DNA of 64,000 nt, from assembly GCF_964199755.1 (NCBI RefSeq), contig NC_133897.1, forward strand, positions 123,706,125-123,770,124. The letters are read 5' to 3'. Source of the DNA: Larus michahellis. Its lineage: Eukaryota; Chordata; Aves; Charadriiformes; Laridae. The translations under genes and the position numbers were made by a program. Every line of letters begins with the position of its first letter. The first letter of the stretch is position 1. The notes under the pieces are model-generated. The model saw only the letters and a list, made by a program, of their open reading frames with translations. It ran no database searches and was not told the origin of the DNA. This document shows, piece after piece, positions 22,376 to 34,465 of the stretch.

Positions 22376-22384
22376 CCAATGACG
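22376..22384 (+). promoter_or_regulatory. CCAAT box overlapping a TGACG half-CRE
   Basis: CCAATGACG on the + strand lies about 25 bases upstream of the TATA box. TTCCCGGCA follows at about 22,396, one base off the TTCCCGGAA STAT-type element known in mammalian CEBPD promoters. Confidence 0.5.
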
Positions 22385-22520
22385 GGGAACGACTGTTCCC
22401 GGCACCCCCGGGGACCCGGGGGCGGGAGCGGGTGGGGTGCGCGGCCGCGGAGGCTGGGCTCCCGCCGCGGAGAGCTGCCACCTCCCGGTGGAGGGTGGCC
22501 GCGGTCGGGGGTGGCCCCCT

Positions 22521-22607
22521 CCCCCGGGGGGACGGGACGGTGCGGGGAGGGGGCAGGCGCCAGAAGGGCGCCTGCCCCCTCCCCGCACCGTCCCGTCCCC
22601 CCGGGGG
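22521..22607. repeat. Perfect inverted repeat, 41-bp arms and 5-bp loop
   Basis: Bases 22521-22561 and 22567-22607 are exact reverse complements (all 41 positions checked by hand), separated by AGAAG. The element lies about 170 bases upstream of the CEBPD TATA box and is extremely GC-rich. Confidence 0.95.
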
Positions 22608-23050
22608 GGTGTCCGCCCCGCCGCCGGTACCGGCCCCCCATTTCCCCCTGCCACACTCCGATTGACCCTTAATTTTCCCTTTTCCTGGCTTATTTCCACG
22701 CGTGCCAGCGGAAAAGCTGGCGGAAAAGGCTCGTTTTACACCCCCCCCCACCCCACCACCACTTTCCCCAGCGGCGCTTTGGACGAAGCGATACGGGAAA
22801 GATGCTGCCGGCCCCACGCGTGTCTCCCTGCGCATCACCCTAGCGCCCTCCCGAGGCTCCGCTCCCTTCCGCAGCCTCACCCGAGAGGGCTGTAAATCCG
22901 CACCCCCCCCCCCGGAGGCTCCCCCAGTGACAGGGTGTCGGCTCCTTGCAGGATGCTCGGGTGGGAAAGGGGTCGCTGAGGCATCTTGAGGTGCCTCACG
23001 CTGACTGCGTGAAGTTAAACCTCCCTTAAAAACTTATGGTAAGTGATTAT

Positions 23051-23064
23051 GTGTGTGTGTGTGT
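23051..23064. repeat. (GT)7 microsatellite
   Basis: Seven GT units in a row. Confidence 0.9.
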
Positions 23065-23243
23065 CGTCCCCCCCCATCTAGTAAACTACTACCATCAAAT
23101 TGGCAAGTACCAGAGAAATGAAAATATTTTCATTTCAAAGGTGTGAAATGCTACGTTTTCCAGTTACATATAGCAGGTTGTTTAAAAAAAACAACAACCC
23201 TGGCTTCACCCTCAGGTGCTCCATTGACCGAATTACTAACTAC

Positions 23244-23263
23244 ATAAATAAATAAATAAATAA
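23244..23263. repeat. (AAAT)n microsatellite
   Basis: About five tandem AAAT units. Confidence 0.85.
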
Positions 23264-25260
23264 CCCTTAAAAAAAAATCTGGTTTAAGTTTGGGGGTTTT
23301 TTTAAAATTTTTTATATTTTTTCCAGCAGATCCAGCTAAATTTACGACGTTTCGGTAAGACTAACCCAGCCGCTGACTTTTCAGCCCAGCCCTCGGATAT
23401 CTAACACCGCTGGTGTGAAGCTGAGTGCCCTGCGGAGCGCTGTGCCGCCCGGAGGTGGTGGCTTTCCGGGGACTGTGGGGACGTGCGGCTCATGCCAGGT
23501 TCATGCCAGGCCCCGCTGCCCCGCTCGGGGCCAGGCTCCATCTGCCGCGGCCGCAGCTGTTGCAGTAACGCGGCTGCTTATCAAAGGGGTGTGTATTTTA
23601 ACATAAATAGTGGGGCCAGGACTGGTACCCGCTCGCCTTTTGGCTGTGAACTCCTCGTGGGAAGGCTGGTGGGATGGCGATTGGGGTGCTCTGCCCGGCA
23701 GGGGAGGTTTTGCATCTGGCAGGTGAGGTTTGAGGTTTTGCATGGAGGGGGGTGGGGGTTTGCTTTGCTTTTAACTCCGGCGCTGCAGTTCACCCCAGGG
23801 AGATGCTGTGTTTAAATAAACTTGATTTGATCTGCTCATCACAGGCTTCATCCCGCAACCTTTATCTACACGAACGTTTAGCACTGAACTCAGTGACACA
23901 ACGAGCGGTTGCTTTTTTTTGGGTTTTTTTTAGAGCAAACAATTTTCCTGTTCCACATTGTCCAAAAATACATATCCCCAAAGCCAGTTCTGCCTGTTGT
24001 TACTTTCTGCCCTCCAGCCCTGGGGTGCGCTCACGTCCTGTGTCTCTGTGCCACCTGCCCTTGGCCTGGCTCTCCAGCGGGGAACTGCGACTGTCCCATG
24101 GTCCTCCCGGACCTTTTTCTCTGCAGGAAGCGTAGAGAGATGGGTGCACCAAGCATGGGAAGGTGGTTCAGACGTGCGAAGCAGTGACACCCACTCTCTC
24201 CCCCCCTTCTCTGCGACAGGGTCTGTGGATTGCTGGTAGGCGATAACATCTCACCTGTTGTAGCCATAAAAGTATAATTTGTCCTGGAACGCATCTCGTG
24301 GAACTGTTTGTACGTGGAACTGTGTTGTGCTTTCAGCTCACTGAGGTCCTCAGCCCCAGAGGGCAGCTGCTCATCAGATGGTGTCGGTGCACAACTGCGC
24401 CAGCCCCAACAGTCTCATTGAACACCCGTCACGTGTTACCCCAAAAAAGAGATGCAATTCCCAGCCAGGTCGCCCGGCCGCCACAGGGCACCCCGCCGGA
24501 TGGCAATGAGAGTCCCAAATCCCTCGATAAACAGCGACCTGCTGGGCATGGAAACCCTGTGTAAGCCCCGATATCTGCCACCCATGTCACACCTACGCCC
24601 CATTGTGGAGGGTGCAGCTTTGCTCGTGGTGTCGTCAGGACCCGGAGGCGTGTTCGGAGCTCGTGGTCAGAGGTGTCACTACCCGGCCCCCAAAACCGAG
24701 CGGCGAGAGCCATCCCCTGGAAGGTGAGTTGGTTGCGGAGCCTAACCGAGATGTGTGATTTCAGGAGCGCATTTCGGGGGGTTCCCCCGGGTGCCAAGGA
24801 GGGTGTGGAGCCCCGGGTTAGTACCACACCTGCAGCCAAGCAGCCGGCAGCAGGTGAGTAAGGGATACTTGTCGCTTACCGAAGCGCTGGGCTGAAGGCA
24901 GGACTATATCCACGCCGTGCTGTTTCCTGGCATCTCGGCAGCTGCATCTGTTCCCATTTGCATAAATAATGTCATGGAGAGCAAAGCAGAGCCAAGCCCT
25001 CAGTTCCCTCACCCGTCCTGCTGAGTACCTGACCCACCGAATCACGGCTTCTCTCTGAGCTCCAGTCAGTTTTGAACAGCAGTGAGAAATATTTGAGCAT
25101 CTGAGTTTCAGAATATTTTCTCTAAAACCTGTTTGAGGTTCCTGCTCCAAATGAAGCAAAGAGGAGCATTTGCACCTGGAGAGAGAGGACAAGAAACCTT
25201 TCTCTGAGAAAACTTTGCAGAAAAAAGACGAAACTTTAAACTACAGAGTGCTGGCTGTGA

Positions 25261-25606
25261 ATCACAGAATCATAGAATGGTTCGGGTTGGAAAGGACCTT
25301 AAAGATCACCTAGTTCCAACCCCTCTGCCATGGGCAGGGACACCTCTGACTAGACCAGTTTGCTCAAAGCCCCATCCAGCCTGGCCTTGAGCACTTCCAG
25401 GGATGGGGCATCCACAGCCTCCCTGGGCAACCTGTTCCAGTGCCTCACCACCCTCACAGGAAAGAATTTCTTCCTAGTATCTAATCTCCCCTCTTTCAGT
25501 TTAAAACTGTGACCCCCCCTTGTCCTGTTGCTACACTCCCTGATAGAGTCCCTCTCCACTAACCCAGAGAAGCACCAGGACACTGAGCCCTCCAGGGACA
25601 GGAACT
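25261..25606 (-). mobile_element. CR1 LINE 3' fragment (intergenic)
   Basis: The + strand begins ATCACAGAATCATAGAATGG, the reverse complement of the CR1 3' terminus, then GGTTGGAAAGGACCTTAAAG. On the - strand, 25583-25350 encodes the last part of the CR1 reverse transcriptase protein ([20 protein letters not shown]). The 5' part is missing, as is usual for CR1. It is the best preserved of the copies here. Confidence 0.93.
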
Positions 25607-28600
25607 AAATCCCACTGTTATTTCTGCCTCGTTTTTCCTGGTAAATGAGAGCCAGGCCACCCAGGGAAGGTGGGGACACGGGGCAATGCTTCAGCCTGGC
25701 TTTCAGCCTCCCTGTCCTCCTCCCGGCATGCTGGCCCCTGGCAACCCAGAAGCGCGGGGCTCTTTGGGGCAGCAGGGCTGGGAGCCCGGTGGGGCTGGGC
25801 TGGTGCTGCGGAGCCCACGGAGCCCTTCGCTGCTCTTGGGGTGCGACGGGGCTGAGGCAGCACCAGCAGGACACCGGCTCCTGGGGGACTCCTGGGCTGG
25901 GGTGAGGCAGCTGCGGAGCAGGACTGCTGGCGGGGGGGGGGACGGGACACCTTGTCTGGGGGAAGCACCTCACAGCACCAGAGGGAAAGGTGACAAAGAG
26001 CCAGGTGATAAGGGTGAAAAAGGTGGGGGGGGTGGTTTGCCTGGTTTTCTCCTCCCCCCAGCAAGAAGCAGGGGGTGCAGTGACGGTTTCATTCAAGAGC
26101 TAGAAGCCAGGACTGGCACTTGGGGGCTGACCAGGGACTTGGGGGAATGGGACGTACAGGTGAGGAGGTGCAAGTTGTCCAGGGAGAGTTAAAAACCTGC
26201 CAAGTCACTCCTAGGGGAGGGACAGAACCTCCTGGAGGTTGGTGTTGGCTATCATAAGCCAGAGCGGTGGCTGCTGGATGGACCCTCCCTACCTCCTGTC
26301 CCACCATCGCCAGGGCTGCTGCCGGCTCCGTCTCCTGGAGGGCTCTGACAGCGTTTTGCTCCTCACTTGTGGTCACTTGGGTCAGTTCATTGCAGTGACC
26401 CAGCCCGCGGCCACCCCACTGTTAGCGGCTGAAGAACTCGCTGGTAAATGAAAGGGTTTTTCTTTTTAGCTCTTTTAAACTCTGTGCTCTGACTCCCTGC
26501 GGGCGTTTGAGCTCAGCGGTGCCAGCCCCAGCTCGGCTTGTTCAGCTGCGCTTGTGGCTGCTGAATTAAATCTTCCACGTACCTGGGCTCCCAAAAGGCC
26601 CAGTGCCCCAGCAGCAAAACCTCAGACCCTGCGCTCCTCTGTTTCTCACGCTTTTTGGCGGATGCTCTGAACCTTTTCCTGCTACAGGTTTTGCCCGAGT
26701 TTCCAGCAGGGACGAGACTCGTGAGCTCAAATTCACAGCTACGCTTTCTGCCTCACCAAATGAAATCTTGCACAGTAGCCTTAACCGGGAGTTTAACGGA
26801 CAGGTAGATGAGCGTTCCCCTCTCCTGTCCCATCAAAAAGGGAAAAAAACCCAAAGTGACCAAAACGCAAACCCAAAACCCCTGTACATAATATGGAAAC
26901 TGTAACCAAATAATTTCCAATCCCTTAAGGCCACTCCTTCCCAAAACTTTTTGCAACAAAAAAACCCAAACCGTAACACCCTATTCTGGACACTGTTGGT
27001 GTAACGTGAGATGTAGCTCTTTGGTAGCTTTGCTACAAGACCAGTGACACCGTTCAGTGCCGAGGGTGGCTGCCAGGGTGCGACCTTTCCACGTAGGTGC
27101 CATTTCTTACAAGCAACACAGCTTAAAAATGAAATTTTTAAACTCCAGGTTATTTCCTAATGAGGCACACGGTGTTAATATAAGTGACTCAGCAGACCCT
27201 CATCCTCAGTATTTAGGGGCGGGGGAGGGGGGGGAAAGGCATTTTAAAGCAGCGATAACAAATCCTTATTTCAACACCCTGATTTGGAAAACTGTGAAGT
27301 TTTGGGAGAAGACAGCATTTAAACGGGGGGGTGTTGGTGGGCACTAAGAACAACCCTGAGCACAAGCAGCGGGATGCAGGAGCCCCTTTATCAGCTGGGA
27401 AAGGGGGCTGCAGCTGCAGAGCTCTCCTCTGCGTTGAGCACTGTTATTATTTTTAGTTAGGGAGAAATTATAAGATGTCAGGGACGGTGATGACTACTTT
27501 GAGCACGAATATTACCCCAAACGCTAAGAAAAACCTACTGAGAATATATGCTAATGGTTGACATTGCTTCTTAGATGCAACTAATGAATTTCTGGACATA
27601 GTGCACATCTGGTTATTTAATCTGGGAAGGAAAAACTCTGCCGTACTTCTGGATAGTCGCTAAGGTTTGTTTTGCATGGTGAGACCAGAAGCAGCCTCCG
27701 ATTCCGAGCCGCTCGTCATCATATTGTTTTCCAGAAGCTGAACAAACCCACCCGGCGAAGCAGCGAGTCCAGCGGCTGGGGGTTCTCCCTGCGTCAGAGC
27801 CCTCCTTGCTGCCTTGCGGGCCAGCTCCAACCTCCCCGGTGAGCGGCTGGATTTTATCGAGCACAGCACTCCCCCGTCGGGGCTGGGGAGAGCAGCCACG
27901 ATCCACAGACGTTGGAGGGTATTTTCGGGCTCACTGGGCTGCACAGGGAAAGCGCCGTTAGGGCAACTCCACTTGCTCCACCAATACACCACTAGTAGCA
28001 CTGATGTAGCTGGGGCTTCCAGTTATAGCACTTATTTTAGAGCGAAGATGGAGCTTTTAACTATTTTTAGTATCATGGACATATTCTAAGCTCTTTTGCA
28101 CCATCAGGGCTACTTTCCCCTGTCTCAGAGCCTTTCACCCCCCACCAAGGGCCTTTTGCTATGGACCAGAGGGAGAGGAAGGCACCAGAGCCCCTGCCCC
28201 TGTAAGAGCCGGGCTCCATTCCTGCTCCAGACCCTTCCAAAAGTCCAAGGAAACCTCAGTTGGCAGCGGAGGGAGGCCTGCCGCGCACAAACATCTATTG
28301 GTGCCGAAGGTATCAAAAGTCCTACGAGAAGAGCCTCGTTAAACTATAAACCTAAACTTTGTCCTCCGCAGTACAGGGCAAAGTACCCAGTAAATATCTG
28401 AGGTATGTGCCAAAAGTGCAATTAAACACCTCGTACGAGCGGCCACTTGATTTCCAGATGGGCCCCCAGCCTTTTCATGCAGCTTTTTATTGTGCTTTAA
28501 CTTTCTTATATTGGTGGAGTGACAATGTGAAAGGCGAGTGCCTCACCTCACCAAGCTTTAGTCATGGTGCCACCGTCCTTATTGGCACCAGAGATCAAAA

Positions 28601-29240
28601 AGAACAAAATACACCAAGACACAAGTGTATATAAAAACAGACCGTACCACCCGCTTACGAAAAAAAAAGGCTGCCCATCAGTTATCACTATGGGTAAACG
28701 TGGATGGTTTCTGCGATTGAAGTGCCCTAAATTAACTTTTGAAATGAAGTGTACATCCAAAAGTTTATTTTTATTTTTCAATAGGTGTTTCCTCTACAAA
28801 AATACAGCCAAACAGTATTTTTAATTAATAAAATCCGATGCCAAGATTCTGAATTTCTTCATTTGTAACATGAAGAATTGCACATCTTTATTGAGAAGGA
28901 AGGTAACAAACCGTAATTGTTGCTGGGAACTGTTTGAAATAAAAGCGCTCCCTCCCTATGGATGAGGCCTCAGCGAGCGATCTTCCCCATCCCAAGTTTT
29001 TCATGGAGTTGTATCCAGGAGGCAGATTCCTCTGCTCTCCAGCTGAAAGACTCATTTGAGCCTGGTGCCAGGGGCAGCCGTGGCCCTCAGCGAGCCCAGG
29101 AGTGCCACATGGCCACCGAGGCAGCAGGGAAAGGGCAAAGACTCGTTTTTATTACCCCTTTTATGACAATTATTAAAAGCCTCAATGGAAACTATCTCCC
29201 ACAGTGAATTGTGGGTAATAAACAACTGTAATATCTTCGA
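25607..29240. other. Intergenic region between the CR1 copy and the CpG-rich patch
   Basis: 3.6 kb of mixed composition with several open frames on both strands in GC-rich parts (25,605-26,190). None resembles a known protein and none has a convincing gene context. Confidence 0.55.
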
Positions 29241-29460
29241 GACGTCTCTTTCCCCGCTTGCCGCCTTGTGCTGAGCCGAACTTGCCCCCAAGGTTACCTG
29301 AGCGCCGGCTGCCAGGGCGGAAGAGCCACATCTGGCGCCGCTTCCCCGCCTCGGCAGTGCCAGAGCGCAGCCGCCGCTCCGGCGCGGGTTACGGCAAGAA
29401 GCTCCCAGCGCTCCGCTGCCTCCGCAGGGGCGGCTTTTGGCTTTGGCCGAAGAAATGAAT
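29240..29460. other. Small CpG-rich patch near the PRKDC 3' end
   Basis: About 220 bases with many CpG dinucleotides (for example GGCGCCGCTTCCCCGCCTCG) inside AT-rich surroundings, about 700 bases downstream of the PRKDC stop. It could be a small promoter, enhancer or non-coding RNA start; no gene is visible. Confidence 0.5.
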
Positions 29461-29954
29461 ACAACACGAGGGGCGCAGACTTCTAAAGGACAGAGATAAC
29501 AGAGTATAACTTCCAATTGTTAAAAAAACCAATCTGCTGGGACAAACAGGGACAAATCGTTGCTTTTCATAATCCGCTAATGAAATAACCATCCAGATAC
29601 TTTAGGTGTTCCCTAGAGCTAAAAGCCATTTTCTGTTTAATTTTACCATGTGCTTCACCGTTTCTATTGATAGGAAAATCTCGTTTTAATTACAAATAAC
29701 ACGTCTGCAGCATGGCTTCAGCTGATTGTCATCGAGGTCTCTGTAAAAGACAAAAGTACAGACTTTCACCAGAAGGACGCCTACAAGTTCGCAGAGTATG
29801 AATTTGTGCTTTCCTCCGAGTAATCTCAGTGCCTTTCAAATAAGTCTTTAAGCTCTAGAGCCTCTCAATTTCTTTCTACGTTGATTTTAACACAAAAACA
29901 ATAAAGCTGCTTTGTTGCCACTAAAAATCGCGGTTTGAATACAGCTTTAATAAA

Positions 29955-30129
29955 AAAAAAAAATTATTTTCCATTTTATTCAAGTTAACCAATGATGATA
30001 AAAGTGGTTAAGAGCTTTTGTTTTTTCCCTTTTTGGCCTTAAAATGGATTTTAAAAATTTCCTTTTGGCTTAAAAGCTGTGTTTTAGGGGACGCTCCCCC
30101 TGGCAGATTGGGCTTTAGAGAGCGGTCCC
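29955..30129 (-). other. PRKDC: PRKDC 3' UTR (proximal estimate)
   Basis: Sequence from the PRKDC stop to the first AATAAA on the - strand. More distal hexamers exist (29,147 region), so a longer UTR is possible. Confidence 0.45.
29975..29980 (-). terminator. Polyadenylation signal AATAAA (PRKDC, first)
   Basis: First canonical hexamer on the - strand, about 150 nt after the PRKDC stop. Confidence 0.45.
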
Positions 30130-30334
30130 TCACATCCAGGGCTCCCAACCTTCCCAGACTCTGCCGAGAACGTTGGGGTCTGTGGCCTGATCGATCAGGC
30201 ACCTCACTTGGGTCTCTTCTGAAAGTCCATCCTCTGGCTCTTTGGCTCTGACGTTATGATCAGCGTTGCCACGAGCCACAGCTGCAAAATCATTATAAGA
30301 AGGCGACTTCTCGTGGCCCAGGCGTAGTTCGTCA
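30130..30334 (-). CDS. PRKDC: PRKDC terminal coding exon (w28, FATC)
   Basis: 205 nt, 67 codons plus TGA. It reads [20 protein letters not shown], then [20 protein letters not shown] and [12 protein letters not shown]. The last 33 residues are the FATC domain, which packs on the activation loop and is required for activity. Acceptor CAATTTCAG. Confidence 0.98.
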
Positions 30335-33300
30335 CTGAAATTGAGAACACAAAAATAAGCTCTTTACTAACAGAAACAAGCGAAAAATCCAAGATTGATT
30401 TTAAAATACGAAATGGTACTTGAACAGCGTTCAAGCAGCTTTGTTTTTCAAGATGTGGAGACTGTTCAAGAGCTGTAGGAGCCTTAGTCAGTGAAGCCCG
30501 GTGATTTCAGGTGTCTGAATATTTACCGTTTCAATCCTGTCAAAGGTCTCTAGCAGAAAGAAGGATGCAGCAGTTCACATCCAAGCTGGTTTATCTCCTC
30601 ACCTGTCCTGCTGATTTGTGTCTGCAAGAAGTGTTTTGCTGCCTTTTCCAGTTCAGCCTTGACTGCAAAAGGGACTCCTCCCAAGTCCTGCACTTTTCAC
30701 TATTTGTATGGTTTTAAAACAGACTTGCTTTCTTTGCATTTATTTTTTTTCCTTGATTAATACAAAATGTCTTTTTAGAAAAGGATGGAAGGGATTAATT
30801 GTACTTTAACTGAACTTCAAAGGCATTCTGGCTTGAGCCAGACTCGACCAGACTGACATAAATAAGCTGAGAACGCCATCAGATTTGAATTGGATGGTTT
30901 TGGGAAGCAGTTTACCTCCGTGCCTCTCATACAGCTGGTTCAGGTTCCATTTCAAGCAACTGCCCAGCAGAAGCGAATCCATTTAAATACTACCCCCTAG
31001 CCTAAGAGCTGTGGAGACGAACATAAAGAACAGCAGTGTGAGGCGTGAGAAGTGCAGCAGGCTTCCAGGGCGGCGATGTGTGTGTTGCCAGGAACAGTAA
31101 AACTGCTCAGGAGGCCTGAGCTGGAGCAAGACGACTCACAGGGAGATATCTGGTGTTTGGGCTGGCAGGGTGATTCAGAGAGCTTGTACGTGCACCAAAA
31201 CGATTCTGACAGGAGGTTTGTTGAAATTTTGCCCTGTCTGCCTCTTCTCTTCTCCTAGCTGCCATTCTATCTGAAGGAGGAGACTGCCAAAGCTCTTAGT
31301 GGCGCAGCTTAAAGCCAAAGCAGAGCATCTTACCAAGTGATTCTTGCTGGATTGGCACCTGTGAGCTTTCTTTTGACGTAGCTGACTTTTTGCAAGGGGT
31401 ACCAGTTTACTTCAGATGTGTTTATTTCCTTAATCCACGTGCCTCCTTTTTTCAGCTGTCTTTGTTCAAAGTTCTAAAGAGAAAACAAATTCGCCCTCTT
31501 TATCATAAATCACATACTTAAAAAGACCTTTAAGCTGCCACATCACAGCAAGTCAAGCCAGTAACTCTTAACTGCGGACGCAACAGAGGACAAAGCAGTG
31601 AGATGAAATCTAGCCTGCCTGTGACTTAAAATTTAATTTACAACTGGAGTTACTGAAGTGCAACTAGTTTCAGATTTTTTTCCTCTGTAATTTTTAGTTT
31701 GATATATACAGTGTTGCTAGGTAAATTTAAGAGGGTCAATGCAAAAAGCTGAAAATATTTATGCTGCTGCCATAAGTGACATAACGTGATCAAGAGATAG
31801 CCACATTTTTAGGATTATCACGCAGATAAAGAACAGTACACTGATAACACAGACATGTGCTGCAATTCTTTGTCCATCAATACACAATTCTGTCATTTTA
31901 AATCCTTTAAGTTCAGTTTCTCTGAGAACTCGATGAAAAAAAAAGAAAGATAAAAAGAGCACTGAGAGCGAGCATCAAGAAATACATTCTTTTTGACCAG
32001 ATTTGTATCCTCGTCACAGTTTAAGAATTTTCACATGAATAAAAAGGAAAAATCTCACCTTCCAGTCCAAAGAAGGCTCTTTTACAAAGACATCCATTGT
32101 GCTGATGAGGAGATCTGGATTGGCACGATAAGCCCTTAGGGCATGCACCATCACACTGTACATGAGACCCCACTCTTTCACCGGCATCATCAGATTAACA
32201 AACTGGCGAGTCAGACGAAAAGGCATCAACTCCGGCACGCCCAAAAACTAGCCAAGGGGAAGGACAGTCAAAAGAAAATGAGAATTAAGAAACCTTGGAA
32301 CAGAAGGATGAGAAATAAATATTTTGTTCTTTTTAAGCTTTGAAACCCTCTCGGTCACTTAACTGAAAATAATGTGCAACACGGTAAAACAGGACCAAGT
32401 TGTGACATCAAAGCTCTAGTCATGAATATTTAGTGATAGCGGTCGAAAGCATGGCTGAGCTACACGAAACACCACCATATAGACTCTGTGAAACTCTACA
32501 GCTCCCTGCTTGTCTGACAATATCTGGAAAAAGACATTTTATTCTATTAACTAGAAATAACTCGTAAAGATTACTTTGCATCAGAACGATGGCAAACGAG
32601 GAACATCGAATTTAGTACCGAGAATACATGTGTCATCGTGCATAATAAACGCAAAAGCTGTAACTAATTAATTAGAAAACAAATACCTGCGTAGCTGAGC
32701 CAAATGCGTATCCGAAGTCTATTCCCACCATACCACCTGTCTCCTTGTTAATCATGAAGTTGGACAGATGTCTGTCCCCAATACCGAGTATCCAGTGGCT
32801 GATGCACATCAGTGCGTGAGAACTGGCAAAATGGGACCGCAGAGACAGGAAGGCTTCAGGGGACGTACTCATTTTCACAAAGGCTCGCCTAAACGGAACA
32901 GAAGTCGCTTGCTGCATACAGCTAAAACGCCAACGCACTCGTTTCACAAGGTGCAGTCATTAACGGCGCACTCACCGCAGCAGGTCTTCTGGAACACTGC
33001 TTTCCCTGCTTTTGAAAGACGTAACTGCTTCTGTACGGCTAGCATTTCTGCAAATTAATGAAGGAATAATGTTAGCTACCGAAATACCAGCCCACGGGAG
33101 GTTAAAAGGTAAGATGTGTACATGACCACATTAGCACGTTTTGCTTACCCCAGTACACAGTACAGGAAGTTGCACAGAGAGTTTGCCCCAAATTTTTTAT
33201 CTGATATTAAAAATACCCCTTCCTCTCTTTTTCTCCCAACAGTTATTTCCAGGACTGACATTCCTCAATAAAAACCAGTACGTAGTCTTGCCTAGTTTCC

Positions 33301-34424
33301 CCCAAAGTAAGTGGCTGGGTTAAGTTTTAATAGAGCAATACAATTGTGCTCTTTCTGACTGGACAGTCTCTTCCAAGCAGAGAAACCGAGGCCCAAATTA
33401 GATCTCTCAGCAGCACGCAGGGGCTGGATCCGTACTAGAAAGTAACGCGGCACCAGGGCAGGCAACAGAACTAAATGGTTGGTGCTGAGGACAACCACGC
33501 TGCACACATTTGGGGAGGGAAGGTGACTGCTCTGCCCTAGCCCATGTCTGCTCCTGGGAACTGAATGCTCCCAAGCAGCTGGAATGTGCTGGGTGCTCTC
33601 CTTCCAGCCGAGGGGTGCTCTCCTTCTCTCCTTGCCAGCCTAGCTTTGTGTGAAAGGAGCAAATTTGTGTACTAGGGGACCGCTCTGCAATTGCAAGCCA
33701 ACGTGAGGCAAGTGCGGGTGAAGCACATTCTGGCTCTGAATACAAGTATTAATGTAGATGTACTCATTTAAACGAGTCAAAGTTTTTCTTTAAAAAGCAA
33801 GACGCTTCCTTAAGCGGGTTATGAGTTCATCAGAAACGCCCCACTGGAAACCTCGCTTCCCCCCCTGCAGCGCTAGATCTGGGCAGGTGTGGAAATTCCT
33901 CTGAGAGGATGCTCAAGTCGTGACCCAAACGATCAAACATTCTTAAATTCTCAGTGAATCACAGTGATTTTCCTTGTCCAACTTCAGCAGGGGCTCTGGC
34001 TCTGAGGCAGCCCACCGAATGGCATCATCACAAACAAGACACCTAGAAAATAAAGCTGAAGAGGAGCAGCTGCTTCTAGACACTTTCTTAAGGAAGCGAG
34101 CAAGCTTCTGGAAGAACCCCTGTGCTCTGGTGGGATTTTGGCAGTACATAACTCCACTTGCAGAGCACCTCCATGAAGACAAAGCAGTAAAATGGGCAAA
34201 AATCAGATCCAGCCAGCGTATTATAACACAGATCATATTTTTCCTGGAATTTCTCTGGAATTTCTACAACTCTGAGTGTGCACACTCTACTTTCTACATT
34301 TTACATGCAGTTCTCTTTTGAAACCTACCTGTACATAACGTGGTATCGAGAGATGCCTTGCGCTTTCCCCCCCATCTTGGACAGCCACTCCGTATAGGTG
34401 GCACGAGGTCCTCTTTTGCTAGGG

Positions 34425-34465
<41 letters not shown>

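Larger units (their letters stand above)
20760..22930. other. CpG island over CEBPD
   Basis: Dense CpG and high GC extend from the CEBPD 3' UTR through the coding region and promoter, in contrast to AT-rich flanks on both sides. Boundaries are by eye. Confidence 0.8.
22608..25260. other. Intergenic region upstream of CEBPD
   Basis: 2.6 kb with simple repeats (C runs near 22,740 and 22,903, GT at 23051-23064, AAAT units at 23244-23263) and scattered motif-like sites. GC falls with distance from CEBPD. Open frames on both strands look like products of base composition. Confidence 0.6.

Noticed and set aside
21037-22665. Very long open frame (542 codons) antisense to CEBPD
   Set aside because: It mirrors the GC-rich, stop-poor CEBPD coding strand, is low-complexity Gly/Ala/Arg/Pro, and has no family resemblance or promoter.
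25605-26192. Frames of 148-168 codons on both strands beside the CR1 copy
   Set aside because: Low-complexity Pro/Ser/Gly composition in GC-rich intergenic DNA, open on both strands at once, with no homology recognised.
30130-30281. PRKDC terminal exon starting at an internal TTTTGCAG acceptor
   Set aside because: The conserved protein continues unbroken across it ([13 protein letters not shown]), and its use would remove 53 nt and break the frame.
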